Shown here: piece after piece, positions 34,789 through 43,258 of the stretch | Numbering within the stretch: the first letter of the stretch is position 1 | Layout of the letters: the number at the start of each line of letters is the position of its first letter | Source of the DNA: Planococcus salinarum | GTDB lineage: Bacteria; Bacillota; Bacilli; Bacillales_A; Planococcaceae | Length of the DNA stretch: 64,000 bases | Direction: 5' to 3' | NCBI RefSeq assembly: GCF_007004625.1 | Contig: NZ_VIFV01000010.1 | Coordinates: 40,830 to 104,829, forward strand | Made by a program: the position numbers and the translations under genes | The notes under the pieces: model-generated | What the model was told of the DNA's origin: nothing | Seen by the model: only the letters and a program-made list of their open reading frames with translations | Database searches by the model: none

Positions 34789-35418
34789 ATGTTCGTAAAA
34801 AGCGCAATGATCAAAAAAGAAAAATGTTACACAGTCAAGCCCGGTGATTCTGTTCAAGTCGGATTGGATTTACTGGAAAAATATTCTGTGGATGCATTGC
34901 CGGTAGTCGATGGCAACAAATTTAAAGGCATTTTTACCTGGTACCATGCATATCAAGCGTTCTTCAATGCAGGAAAGAGCAAGGAAGAATACATAAATAC
35001 AACCAAAATCAGCGACGTTATGGTGAACGGGGATGTTTACCTGAGTCTCGATGACGTTTATGAGAAAGCTTTGGTTGAATTGAGCGACTTTCCGATTATT
35101 GCAGTTGTGGAAGAAGGGGAATTCCTCGGTATCGTCACACGCTTCGATCTGGTGAACCAGTTGCAGAGTGCTTTCGGGATGAAGAAATCCGGTTATCGGA
35201 TCACCTTCACTTCCGTGGAATCAGAAGGCCGGATTGGACGGCTGGGCGAGCTGATCGAAAAATTCAAAGAATCGGTCATTTCGTTGGTGACTTTTGATGA
35301 AACCGATAAAGTTGTGCGCAGAATTGTCCTGAAAATCCGGAAAAAAGATAATGTTGATAAATTCGTCAAGGAACTTGAGAAATCCGGATTCCGTGTACTG
35401 GATATTTCAGAGGATTAA
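34789..35418 (+). CDS. CBS-pair protein with C-terminal ACT-like domain
   Basis: A 209-residue cytoplasmic protein. Two CBS motifs span about 1-125 (DALPVVDGNKFKGIFTWY and PIIAVVEEGEFLGIVTRFDLV), and the rest (GYRITFTSVESEGRIGRLGELIEKFKESVISL) resembles an ACT-type regulatory fold, the arrangement seen in AcuB-like proteins. Such domains bind adenine nucleotides or amino acids. No enzyme domain is present, so it is probably a regulator acting on a partner. AGGAGTGAG precedes the ATG. It is a single-gene unit closed by a terminator; I do not recognise a symbol. Confidence 0.85.
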   Translation: MFVKSAMIKKEKCYTVKPGDSVQVGLDLLEKYSVDALPVVDGNKFKGIFTWYHAYQAFFNAGKSKEEYINTTKISDVMVNGDVYLSLDDVYEKALVELSDFPIIAVVEEGEFLGIVTRFDLVNQLQSAFGMKKSGYRITFTSVESEGRIGRLGELIEKFKESVISLVTFDETDKVVRRIVLKIRKKDNVDKFVKELEKSGFRVLDISED

Positions 35419-35427
35419 TAGGAAAAT

Positions 35428-35461
35428 AAAAGGCATAAGCAGAAATTGCTTATGCCTTTTA
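35428..35461 (+). terminator. terminator after the CBS gene
   Basis: AAAGGCATAAGCA / TGCTTATGCCTTT perfect stem, 5-nt loop, short T run. The next gene's ribosome site begins about 7 bp later. Confidence 0.85.
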
Positions 35462-35481
35462 TTGATTGGAGGAGCAAGGTT

Positions 35482-36243
35482 TTGAAATTTGTTTTTCGCA
35501 CGGGAATTGCGGCGGCTGCGCTGCTTCTTTTTATGTTCAGAAATGCACATAAGATCCAAAAGGAACACCATGCGCTCACGCTGGAAACCACAAATGGCTT
35601 TCGCCCGTTCCGGCTGGTTTTTATTGCAGATATACACAGAAAAAAACTCCCTTTAAATTTCCTGGATTTCCCACTGGATGCAATCATAATCGGTGGAGAC
35701 CTCACTGAACAGGGAGTACCGCTCAAGAGGACTGCAGACAACTTGAAGATATTGACGGACGCGGCACCTGTTTTTTTCATCTGGGGCAACAATGACAGGG
35801 AAGTGGGGGAGTGGAAACTGCGAAGATTATTGGCTCATTTCCATGTAAAAGTCATGGACAACGAGTCTGTTGAATTATTCGGCAACCCCCATTTGAAGCT
35901 GGTGGGCATCGACTATTTCAGCGAAACTGAAGACAAGTTTGAAAAAGCGTTCTCCCAGGTGATGCCTGAAGATACGGTGATATTCGCTTCCCACACTCCC
36001 TCCGTTTTCAAATTTTTGCGCAGTGAAGGAAGAGCGGGTTTTCTAATGGCCGGCCATACACATGGCGGCCAGATCAGGCTGGGAAAAATTGGGCTTTACA
36101 GGAAAGGAAGCATGAGAAAGTTTGGCTCTTCATATGAACTTGTCACCAATGGCATCGGCACTACATCATTACCTTTGCGGTTAGGTGCGGAAGCACAATA
36201 CCATATTATGGATATTGAACCGCGATATAATAGTGGTCGGTAG
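35482..36243 (+). CDS. ypbG: YpbG-like metallophosphoesterase (TTG start)
   Basis: Calcineurin-like phosphoesterase of 253 residues with an N-terminal hydrophobic segment (about 5-20) that may anchor it. Metal motifs are ADIH (Asp50, His52), GGDL (Asp73), GNND (102-105), FASHTP and the GHTHGGQ near the C-terminus. The third motif reads GNND rather than the usual GNHD, replacing the histidine normally near the scissile phosphate. The start is TTG 35482, 7 nt after GGAGGAG; the ATG at 35446 lies inside the upstream terminator. Substrate unknown. Confidence 0.88.
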   Translation: MKFVFRTGIAAAALLLFMFRNAHKIQKEHHALTLETTNGFRPFRLVFIADIHRKKLPLNFLDFPLDAIIIGGDLTEQGVPLKRTADNLKILTDAAPVFFIWGNNDREVGEWKLRRLLAHFHVKVMDNESVELFGNPHLKLVGIDYFSETEDKFEKAFSQVMPEDTVIFASHTPSVFKFLRSEGRAGFLMAGHTHGGQIRLGKIGLYRKGSMRKFGSSYELVTNGIGTTSLPLRLGAEAQYHIMDIEPRYNSGR

Positions 36244-36314
36244 TGACTGATATTGACAGGGAATTATTTTATGCTTAAATGGAAAAGAAATGTAACAGGC
36301 AGGAGTTGGCTCTA

Positions 36315-37295
36315 ATGGAAAAGACAGACGTCGTCATTATCGGCGGTGGCCCTTGCGGCCTTTCCGCCGCTATCGAAATAAAGAAAACAGGAATGCAGGC
36401 GGTAGTAATCGAGAAAGGCAACGTGGTCAACGCTATTTATAAATATCCGACCCACCAAACTTTCTTCAGCTCAAGTGAACGATTGTCGATTGGGGACATC
36501 CCCTTTATAACGGAAGAAAGAAAGCCAAAAAGAAATCAGGCGCTTGTTTATTACCGAAATGTTGTCACGATGAGCGGTATTGATGTGAGAGCTTATGAAA
36601 CGGCATTATCAGTAGAAAAGGAAGATGGATTCATCGTCACTACAACGAAAGGCGTCTACCACTCAAAATATCTGGTGGCGGCGACAGGATATTATGATCA
36701 GCCGAATGTGCTGGAAGTTGAAGGGGCGGAACTGCCAAAAGTAATGCATTATTTCAAGGAAGGGCATCCTTATTTCAATCAGGATGTCCTGGTGATCGGG
36801 GGTAAGAATTCAGCTGTGGATGCCGCGCTGGAATTGCATAAAGCCGGCAGCCGGGTCACTGTTTCCTATCATGGGACCAGTTATTCCAAGAGCATCAAAC
36901 CATGGATTCTGCCTGAGTTTGATGGCCTGGTCCGGAATGGCGAAATTCGGATGCTGTTCGATTCCATGGTTGACCGGATAACAGAAGATACGGTTGAACT
37001 TACGGCAGACGACAGGAAAGAATTCATCAGGAACGATTTTGTTTTTGCAATGATCGGCTATCATCCGAACCATGAATTCCTGCAAAGCATGGGCATCGGG
37101 ATAGATCCGGCCACTGGGCGTCCGGAATTTGATGAAAAGTCCATGGAAACCGGAGTGGAAGGCCTTTTTATCGCCGGAGTTATCGCAGCCGGCAATAATG
37201 CCAATGAAATCTTCATTGAAAACGGCCGCTTTCATGGCCAGCAGATTGCAGCAGCGATCCGTGCGAAGGAATTGGGGCAACAGGAAAAGCGGTGA
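36315..37295 (+). CDS. ypdA: YpdA, bacillithiol disulfide reductase
   Basis: NADPH flavoenzyme that reduces oxidised bacillithiol in Firmicutes. The 326 residues carry the FAD-binding GGGPCGLSAAIE with the family-defining Cys14, a central NADPH motif VIGGKNSAVDAALEL, and the C-terminal LFIAGVIAAGNNANEIFIENGR. The ATG at 36315 follows AGGAG at 9 nt; the frame extends to 36279 without homology. Its presence implies the cell makes bacillithiol. Followed by asparaginase, whereas B. subtilis has gudB next to ypdA on the other side. Confidence 0.94.
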   Translation: MEKTDVVIIGGGPCGLSAAIEIKKTGMQAVVIEKGNVVNAIYKYPTHQTFFSSSERLSIGDIPFITEERKPKRNQALVYYRNVVTMSGIDVRAYETALSVEKEDGFIVTTTKGVYHSKYLVAATGYYDQPNVLEVEGAELPKVMHYFKEGHPYFNQDVLVIGGKNSAVDAALELHKAGSRVTVSYHGTSYSKSIKPWILPEFDGLVRNGEIRMLFDSMVDRITEDTVELTADDRKEFIRNDFVFAMIGYHPNHEFLQSMGIGIDPATGRPEFDEKSMETGVEGLFIAGVIAAGNNANEIFIENGRFHGQQIAAAIRAKELGQQEKR

Positions 37296-37439
37296 GATCG
37301 GTTGAACTGAAGAATCTTACTGGCCATAATGCTTCGGCACTGGGAGGAATAATGGCTGCTGCAGATTATCAATTCGACTTATATAGTAGTAGAAGCAGGT
37401 GAATATCCGTTTAATAAGCATCGAAGGGAGTTTCATATT

Positions 37440-38408
37440 ATGAAGAAAAAAGTATCATTGATTACTACGGGAGGCACAATTGCCAGCCGTGAAGTTTCAA
37501 AAGGCCTGCTGAAGTCCGGTGCAATCTCCGGAAAAGAGCTGGCGGAACTGTGCCAGCTTCCTGATGACATCGAAGTTAAAGTGATAGATATTTTCCAGCT
37601 GCCGAGCATGCATATCGGTTTTGAACAGATGCAGGAACTCCAGAAAGCTGTCGAACTGGAATTTCAGGATCCCTCAGTAAGCGGGATCGTCGTGACTCAC
37701 GGAACCGATACACTTGAGGAAACCGCTTTTTTCGTTGATTTAACAATAGATGACAGCCGGCCTGTAGTGGTCACGGGATCCCAGCGCGCACCGGAGGAAG
37801 TCGGCACGGATGTGTATTCGAATTTGCGGAACTCAATAAATGCGGCGGTTGATCAAACACTTCATAACGTTGGAACTGTTGTTGTTTTCAATGAAAGGAT
37901 CTATTCGGCAAAATATGTAAAAAAAGTGCATTCGAGCAATCTTCAGGGGTTTGATTCTTTCGGGCATGGCTATCTGGGGATTATTGACAACGACAAAGTC
38001 AGAGTCTATCAAAAACCGATTTACCGTGAAATACATAAGCTTACAGCTGGTTTGCCGCGAGTGGATATCATCAAATGCCATTCGGGCCAGGATGGCTATA
38101 TGATCGACATGCTCGTACAGGGAGGGACCTCAGGGATCGTCCTGGAGGCTGCCGGAAGGGGGCAGGTTTCACCGGATATGGTTGGCTCCATTGCACGGGC
38201 AGTGGCAGCAGGGGTGGTTGTCATATTGACAACAAGTGCAGAGGAAGGGAATGTGTACCCATCTTACGGTTATCCCGGCAGTGCCCACGATTTAATGGCA
38301 AAAGGGGTCCTTCTCGGAAGTGATTATGACAGCAAAAAAGCACGTATCAAGTTGGCGGTTGTGCTGGCATCTTCCGGAAGAGTGGATGAACTGACATTTT
38401 CCGTCTGA
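37440..38408 (+). CDS. ansA: Type I L-asparaginase
   Basis: Hydrolyses L-asparagine to aspartate and ammonia. The 322 residues contain the first catalytic Thr13 in TTGGTIAS and the second triad VVTHGTDTLEET (Thr89, Asp90). Lys and Ser positions in VVTGSQRAPEEVG also match. No signal peptide, so cytoplasmic. GAAGGGAG precedes the ATG. It is flanked by ypdA and prsW, occupying a place not held by an asparaginase in B. subtilis. Confidence 0.94.
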   Translation: MKKKVSLITTGGTIASREVSKGLLKSGAISGKELAELCQLPDDIEVKVIDIFQLPSMHIGFEQMQELQKAVELEFQDPSVSGIVVTHGTDTLEETAFFVDLTIDDSRPVVVTGSQRAPEEVGTDVYSNLRNSINAAVDQTLHNVGTVVVFNERIYSAKYVKKVHSSNLQGFDSFGHGYLGIIDNDKVRVYQKPIYREIHKLTAGLPRVDIIKCHSGQDGYMIDMLVQGGTSGIVLEAAGRGQVSPDMVGSIARAVAAGVVVILTTSAEEGNVYPSYGYPGSAHDLMAKGVLLGSDYDSKKARIKLAVVLASSGRVDELTFSV

Positions 38409-38489
38409 TTTCCCCATTTCTTAAAACTGGGTAAATTCTCCTGAGGCACCGTGGTATACTGAAAATACTATGAGCAAAGGAGCATCACG

Positions 38490-39170
38490 ATGATAATTTT
38501 ATTAACAGCAGCGATCGCTCCCAGCCTGGCATTATTCAGTTATTTTTATCTGCGGGACCAGTTTTCACAGGAGCCATCAAAATTATTATTCCAAAGCTTC
38601 GTTTACGGCGCTGTATTGACATTTCCCATACTGTTCCTGCAATTTGTGTTCAAGGAGGAAGAAGTATTCAGCAGTATATTCGCCTCGTACATTTTTTTCC
38701 CAAGTATCATAGAAGAGTTTTTTAAATGGCTGGTTTTGCTGATCGCCATTTTCAGACATGTGGATTTTGAAGATCCCTATGACGGTATATTATACGGTGC
38801 GAGTGTATCGTTGGGATTTGCAACGATTGAAAATATACTGTATTTGCTGGAATTCGGGACGGATATCGCTTTTATCAGGGCCCTGTTGCCGGTTTCAAGC
38901 CATGCATTATTCGGTGTGGTGATGGGCTATTATCTCGGAAAAGCCAAATTTTCCCACGAGGGCGTCGAACATAAGTGGTTGTTTCTTGCATTGTTCATCC
39001 CGTTTGTCCTTCATGTCCTTTATAACGCCAGCCTCTTTTTCAATGATAATTTCCTGGCGGGGGCCGCTCCTTTTATGCTGTTCCTTTGGTGGTTCGGCTT
39101 AAGGAAAGTAAAGCAGGCCCATTTGCTGTCGCTGTCACATTACCATCAGCAAAATTCCAAAATGCCCTGA
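38490..39170 (+). CDS. prsW: PrsW intramembrane glutamic protease
   Basis: Site-1 protease that in B. subtilis cleaves the anti-sigma factor RsiW after envelope stress. The 226 residues form about seven membrane spans. Conserved residues are Glu75-Glu76 (PSIIEEFFKW), Glu114 (FATIENILY), His138 (SSHALFG) and the later HVLYNAS. AAAGGAG precedes the ATG. In B. subtilis sleB-ypeB follow; here a terminator and repeats follow. No sigW/rsiW lies in the window; RsiX is the only nearby anti-sigma. Confidence 0.94.
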   Translation: MIILLTAAIAPSLALFSYFYLRDQFSQEPSKLLFQSFVYGAVLTFPILFLQFVFKEEEVFSSIFASYIFFPSIIEEFFKWLVLLIAIFRHVDFEDPYDGILYGASVSLGFATIENILYLLEFGTDIAFIRALLPVSSHALFGVVMGYYLGKAKFSHEGVEHKWLFLALFIPFVLHVLYNASLFFNDNFLAGAAPFMLFLWWFGLRKVKQAHLLSLSHYHQQNSKMP

Positions 39171-39191
39171 AGTTCCAGCCGGAAACATTCG

Positions 39192-39215
39192 GCCCGGAGA
39201 TTTCGGGCATTTTTC
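39192..39215 (+). terminator. prsW terminator
   Basis: GCCCG / CGGGC stem with 7-nt loop, then ATTTTTC. Confidence 0.65.
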
Positions 39216-39261
39216 TTTGTCTGATCTCCGGCGGCCTGATTCTCAGATTATAAGTCACTAA

Positions 39262-39328
39262 AGTGCTCCTGCATCGCTCCGCTGCTTCGTCGCAAGAGAT
39301 GGCCCTAAAAATATGGCCATCTCTCGCA
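39262..39328. repeat. dispersed repeat copy E (family 2)
   Basis: AGTGCTCCTGCATCGCT and the following CCGCTGCTTCGTCGCAA (39262-39295) match 25478-25511 at 33 of 34 positions. Next comes a perfect 10-bp stem AGAGATGGCC / GGCCATCTCT (39295-39304, 39315-39324), parallel to the stem in copy B. Confidence 0.78.
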
Positions 39329-39329
39329 G

Positions 39330-39586
39330 TCGCTTTTCTTTGTCCAGACTCCAGCGGCCCAGTCCCTCGAGACGCTTCGGTCTTGGCCGCAATGACAAAG
39401 GACGCCATTACATCCAAGCCCTCCAGCGCTTGTCGGGACTGAACGGGCGCTGTCGCTTTTCTTTGTCCAGACTCCAGCGGCCCAGTCCCTCGAGAGGCTT
39501 CGGTCTTGGCCGCAATGGCAAAGGACGCCATTACATCCAAGCCCTCCAGCGCTTGTCGGGACTGAACGGGCGCTGTCGCTTTTCTT
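39330..39586. repeat. 123-bp tandem repeat, two copies plus 11 bp
   Basis: Units 39330-39452 and 39453-39575 differ at only two positions (gagaCgctt/gagaGgctt, aatgAca/aatgGca), and a third copy starts at 39576 and breaks off after TCGCTTTTCTT. The unit includes TTTGTCCAGACTCCAGCGG and CCTCGAGACGCTTCGGTCTT, which resemble intergenic repeats common in Bacillaceae and Planococcaceae. Because 123 is a multiple of three, a 96-codon frame runs through on the plus strand and another on the minus strand; neither has a ribosome site and both look spurious. It fills the prsW-cmk gap. Confidence 0.92.
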
Positions 39587-39627
39587 ATGTTAAAATATGT
39601 TGAATACATATGATGAGGTGACTTTTT

Positions 39628-40302
39628 TTGACGAAAACAATTCAAATAGCGCTCGACGGCCCAGCAGCGGCCGGCAAGAGCACAATTGCAAAAATAGTGG
39701 CAGAAAAACTGGGCTACGTCTATATTGATACAGGAGCAATGTACCGTGCCATCACATTAAAGGCATTGGATGCCGGGATCGATTTGGCGAGCAGCGAAGA
39801 GACCGGCAGGCTGCTGATGGATACAAAAATTGATTTGCAGCCCTCCCCAGCAGGCCAACTGGTTTTCCTGGACGGCAAAAACGTGACAGAAGACATCCGT
39901 TCAGAAGCTGTGACAAAGTCGGTATCACAAATTGCCTCGCATGAATCCGTCCGGAAACAGATGGTTGAGCTGCAGCAACAGCTTGCATCCGGAAGAGGCG
40001 TCGTGATGGATGGCCGCGATATCGGCACGCACGTATTGCCGGATGCTGAACTGAAAGTATTCATGTCCGCAACGGTTGCCGAACGTGCAAGGCGCCGGTA
40101 TGAAGAAAATAACAAAAGGGGCTTCAAAACCCCACTTGAAGATTTGCAGAAGGAAATTGCTGCGCGCGATAAAATGGACAGCGAAAGGGAAGTTTCCCCG
40201 CTGCGCCAAGCCGAAGATGCTCTGTACCTTGATACGACCAACCTGACAATCGAGCAGGCGGCAACAGACATTTTAAAATTAGCGGAAGAAAGGTTGAACT
40301 GA
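39628..40302 (+). CDS. cmk: (d)CMP kinase (TTG start)
   Basis: Phosphorylates CMP and dCMP with ATP. The 224 residues start with QIALDGPAAAGKST, the P-loop being GPAAAGKST (11-19), and contain VVMDGRDIGTHVLPDAELK and the CMP-specific ARDKMDSEREVSPLRQAEDA. The initiator is TTG 39628 with GAGGTG about 8 nt upstream and no nearer ATG. First gene of cmk-plsC-rpsA-fni, as in B. subtilis. Confidence 0.95.
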   Translation: MTKTIQIALDGPAAAGKSTIAKIVAEKLGYVYIDTGAMYRAITLKALDAGIDLASSEETGRLLMDTKIDLQPSPAGQLVFLDGKNVTEDIRSEAVTKSVSQIASHESVRKQMVELQQQLASGRGVVMDGRDIGTHVLPDAELKVFMSATVAERARRRYEENNKRGFKTPLEDLQKEIAARDKMDSEREVSPLRQAEDALYLDTTNLTIEQAATDILKLAEERLN

Positions 40303-40303
40303 T

Positions 40304-40888
40304 GTGAATTTATATACATTTGGAAAAGCATTGGTCAAAACGGCGTTAACCCCTCTGTACCGGTTTGAAGTGCTGGGGACGGAAAAGTTTCCGAAAGAGG
40401 GCGGAATCCTTCTTTGTTCAAATCATATCCACGCACTTGATCCGCCGGTAGTGGGGATGACTTCCCCTCGGACTGTGCACTTCATGGCAAAAGAAGAATT
40501 ATTTAAATTGCCGGTTCTCGGCCGGCTTCTGCCGCAGGTCAACGCGTTTCCGGTCAAACGGGGAATGAGCGACAGGGAAGCATTGCGGAGTGCACTTCGA
40601 ATTCTGAAGAACGGCGATGTGGTCGGATTATTTCCGGAAGGGACCAGATCAACAGACGGGGTATTGAAAAAAGGGTTGAGCGGTGCCGGCTTTTTTGCGC
40701 TGAGAGGCAATGCCGATGTGATGCCATGTGCCATAATCGGGCCTTACAAGCCGTTCCGCAAAGTAAAAGTGATCTACGGCGACCCGGTTCTTATGGAGCC
40801 ATACCGTGAACGGAAAGCTTCAGCAGAAGAAGTGACAGCGGTAATCATGGCAAGCATCCAGCAACTTCTTGACGAAAACACAAAATAA
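40304..40888 (+). CDS. plsC: 1-acyl-sn-glycerol-3-phosphate acyltransferase (GTG start)
   Basis: Makes phosphatidic acid in membrane lipid synthesis. The 194-residue enzyme has the acyltransferase block NHxxxxD as SNHIHALDPP (His41, Asp46) and block III FPEGTRS (110-116). It begins with GTG one base after the cmk stop, with AGAAAGG upstream inside cmk, so it is co-transcribed with cmk. An N-terminal amphipathic stretch probably associates it with the membrane. Confidence 0.93.
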   Translation: MNLYTFGKALVKTALTPLYRFEVLGTEKFPKEGGILLCSNHIHALDPPVVGMTSPRTVHFMAKEELFKLPVLGRLLPQVNAFPVKRGMSDREALRSALRILKNGDVVGLFPEGTRSTDGVLKKGLSGAGFFALRGNADVMPCAIIGPYKPFRKVKVIYGDPVLMEPYRERKASAEEVTAVIMASIQQLLDENTK

Positions 40889-40963
40889 TAAGGGTTAATT
40901 TTTGTTTTTATTAGAGAATTCGAATAAAATAGAAATTGGATAGTTTGTGAAGGAGGGCTACTT

Positions 40964-42109
40964 ATGTCTGAGGAAATGAACGCGATGGAAAACAGTGAGT
41001 TCCAAACTGGAGATCACGTTAAGGGTACAGTTGCTAAAATTGAAGAAAAAGCGGTAACCGTAACAATCGAAGGTGCTCCTTTTGAGGGAGTTATTCCAAT
41101 CAGTGAGTTATCGAGCCTCCACATTGAAAAAGCGTCGGATTCAGTTCAGGTTGGAGACATACTTGATCTGGTGATTACGAAAGTGGAAGACGAAAACTTT
41201 GTTTTATCCAAACGCAAAGTGGATGCCGAACAAGCATGGGGAGAACTGGAAGAGAAATTCAATTCCGGTGAAATCATCGAAGCGGAAGTAAAGGACGTCG
41301 TTAAGGGTGGACTTGTAGTCGACCTGGGTGTCCGCGGATTCGTTCCGGCTTCGCTGGTGGAAGATTATTTTGTCGAATCGTTCGAAGATTACAAAGGCAG
41401 AGTAATGACTTTTAAAATAGTAGAGATGGAAAAAGAGAATAATCGTTTGATTCTTTCTCACCGCGCCGTTGTGGAGAAAGAAAAAGAATCCCATAAAGTT
41501 GAAGTGATGGAAAAAATTGAAGCTGGTGACGTGATCAAAGGAAAAGTCCAGCGTATCGCTTCATTTGGAGCGTTTGTGGATATTGGCGGAGTGGACGGGC
41601 TAGTCCATATCTCCCAGCTTTCCCATGAGCATATCGACCAGGTGTCGGATGCAGTCACTGAAGGGCAGGAAGTTACTGTTAAAGTGCTTTCGGTGGACCG
41701 CGATGCGGAACGCATTTCACTCTCCATCAAAGATACATTGCCGGGACCGTGGGATTCGATTGAAGATAAAGCGCCAAAAGGTTCAGTCCATACGGGCAAG
41801 GTGAAACGTCTTGTAAGTTACGGTGCTTTTGTTGAAGTTCTCCCTGGTGTTGAGGGGCTTGTGCATATTTCTCAAATCGCCCACAAACACGTCGCTACAC
41901 CCAATGAGGTGCTCAGCGAAGGTGATGAAGTTCAGGTGAAAGTGCTGGACGTCAATAAAGAAGATAAACGCCTGTCATTGAGTATCAAGGAACTTCAGGA
42001 AAAAGAAGCTGAACATGATTTCTCCGATTATGAAATGCCGGAAGAATCCAGCGGCTTCTCCATCAGCGACGTTATCGGCGATAAATTGAAAGGATTCAAA
42101 TCCGAGTAG
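40964..42109 (+). CDS. rpsA: 30S ribosomal protein S1 homologue (YpfD)
   Basis: A 381-residue protein of four S1 RNA-binding domains (about 18-85, 103-170, 188-257, 274-343), shorter than the six-domain E. coli S1, as is usual in Bacilli. Repeated signatures include GVIPISELS, GFVPASLVEDYF, FGAFVDIGGVDGLVHISQLSH and YGAFVEVLPGVEGLVHISQI. AGGAGGG lies upstream of the ATG. It abuts fni directly (stop TAG then ATG). B. subtilis YpfD is not essential, so this is best called an S1-like protein. Confidence 0.94.
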   Translation: MSEEMNAMENSEFQTGDHVKGTVAKIEEKAVTVTIEGAPFEGVIPISELSSLHIEKASDSVQVGDILDLVITKVEDENFVLSKRKVDAEQAWGELEEKFNSGEIIEAEVKDVVKGGLVVDLGVRGFVPASLVEDYFVESFEDYKGRVMTFKIVEMEKENNRLILSHRAVVEKEKESHKVEVMEKIEAGDVIKGKVQRIASFGAFVDIGGVDGLVHISQLSHEHIDQVSDAVTEGQEVTVKVLSVDRDAERISLSIKDTLPGPWDSIEDKAPKGSVHTGKVKRLVSYGAFVEVLPGVEGLVHISQIAHKHVATPNEVLSEGDEVQVKVLDVNKEDKRLSLSIKELQEKEAEHDFSDYEMPEESSGFSISDVIGDKLKGFKSE

Positions 42110-43165
42110 ATGTCGAGAGCTCAGCGAAAGATGGACCACATCAATTACGCATTATCCACAGGCCAGGGAACCGGAACGATGTTTGATGACATTCGTTTTG
42201 TCCATCAGGCATTGCCGAATCTCGGTGTGGACGATATTGATCTGCGCCCGGAAACAGGTGATTTGAACTTAAAATCACCTGTTTTTATTAATGCTATGAC
42301 AGGCGGGGGCGGAGAACAGACCAAAAAAATGAATGCCATTTTTGCAAGAACAGCGAAGGAAACGGGAATGGCAATGGCGGTTGGCTCCCAGATGTCGGCC
42401 ATAAAGGATCCTTCCGAAAGGTCAACTTTCAGTGTGGTGCGCAAAGAGAACCCGGATGGCGTCATTTTTGCAAATCTCGGCAGCGAGGCCAGCCTGGAGC
42501 AGGCTCAAGTGGCGGTCGAAATTCTTGAGGCGAACGCATTGCAGATCCATTTGAATGTGGTGCAGGAATTGACGATGCCAGAGGGCGATCGCGACTTCAA
42601 GGGGGCGTTGGAAAGGATAGGGCTGATTGCCGAATCTCTTCAAGTGCCGGTCATTGTTAAAGAGACCGGCTTCGGTATATCATACGAAACTGCTGTAAAG
42701 CTGGCAGGTTCCGGAATTTCTGCAATTGATGTCAGCGGTTACGGTGGCACGAATTTCGCGAAAATTGAAAATGAGCGGCGTGCAAAGAAGCTGGAATACT
42801 TTCAGGACTGGGGCATTCCAACCGCCGCGGCGATTGTTGAAGTTAAGCATGCATTCCCGGGCACTATCCTTGCTTCCGGAGGAATCAGGAATGCACAGGA
42901 CATGGTGAAAGCGTTTGTGCTGGGAGCCGATGCAGCTGGGCTGGCAGGATCCTTCTTAAAGTTGGCGGTGGAAGAGGGAGAAAGCCGGCTCATTGAAAGT
43001 GTGACCGAGCTTCACGAAGATCTGGCCATGATGATGACCGCTCTCGGGGCGGCATCGATTCAAGAGCTTCGGAATTGCCCGGCCTTAGTATCAGGGAATC
43101 TGGCGAATTACCTTTTGATGCGGGGCTTCGAGCCGGCTTCTTTTGCCCGTCCTGGGAAAAACTGA
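42110..43165 (+). CDS. fni: Type 2 isopentenyl-diphosphate isomerase (FMN)
   Basis: Interconverts IPP and DMAPP for isoprenoids such as the menaquinone side chain made by hepS/hepT downstream. The 351 residues show the family start RKMDHINYAL, INAMTGGGGEQTKKMN, MAVGSQMSAIKDP, and the flavin-binding DVSGYGGTNFAKIE and LASGGIRNAQDMVKA. The start directly follows the rpsA stop and its ribosome site (AAAGGA) lies within rpsA, suggesting coupling. Confidence 0.95.
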   Translation: MSRAQRKMDHINYALSTGQGTGTMFDDIRFVHQALPNLGVDDIDLRPETGDLNLKSPVFINAMTGGGGEQTKKMNAIFARTAKETGMAMAVGSQMSAIKDPSERSTFSVVRKENPDGVIFANLGSEASLEQAQVAVEILEANALQIHLNVVQELTMPEGDRDFKGALERIGLIAESLQVPVIVKETGFGISYETAVKLAGSGISAIDVSGYGGTNFAKIENERRAKKLEYFQDWGIPTAAAIVEVKHAFPGTILASGGIRNAQDMVKAFVLGADAAGLAGSFLKLAVEEGESRLIESVTELHEDLAMMMTALGAASIQELRNCPALVSGNLANYLLMRGFEPASFARPGKN

Positions 43166-43180
43166 ATATTGCACCTTCAG

Positions 43181-43217
43181 AGAGGATGGACATTTACCGG
43201 ATGCCATCCTCTTTTTC
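43181..43217 (+). terminator. cmk-fni operon terminator
   Basis: AGAGGATGG / CCATCCTCT perfect stem, 14-nt loop, then TTTTTC. A TATAAT (43221-43226) just after may be the -10 for der. Confidence 0.88.
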
Positions 43218-43258
43218 GTGTATAATAGGCATATCAGAAGTGGAAGGATGAAATTATT

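Noticed and set aside
39330..39586. CRISPR array
   Set aside because: The only tandem repeat has 123-bp units with no spacers; no cas genes are in the window.
39313..39603. 96-codon plus-strand frame through the tandem repeat
   Set aside because: It is open only because the repeat unit is 123 bp; it has no ribosome site, starts inside a family 2 hairpin and has a mirror frame on the other strand.
39073..39645. 190-codon minus-strand frame across prsW, repeats and the cmk start
   Set aside because: It overlaps the well-supported prsW 3' end and the cmk start, has repeat-derived duplicated peptide and no ribosome site.
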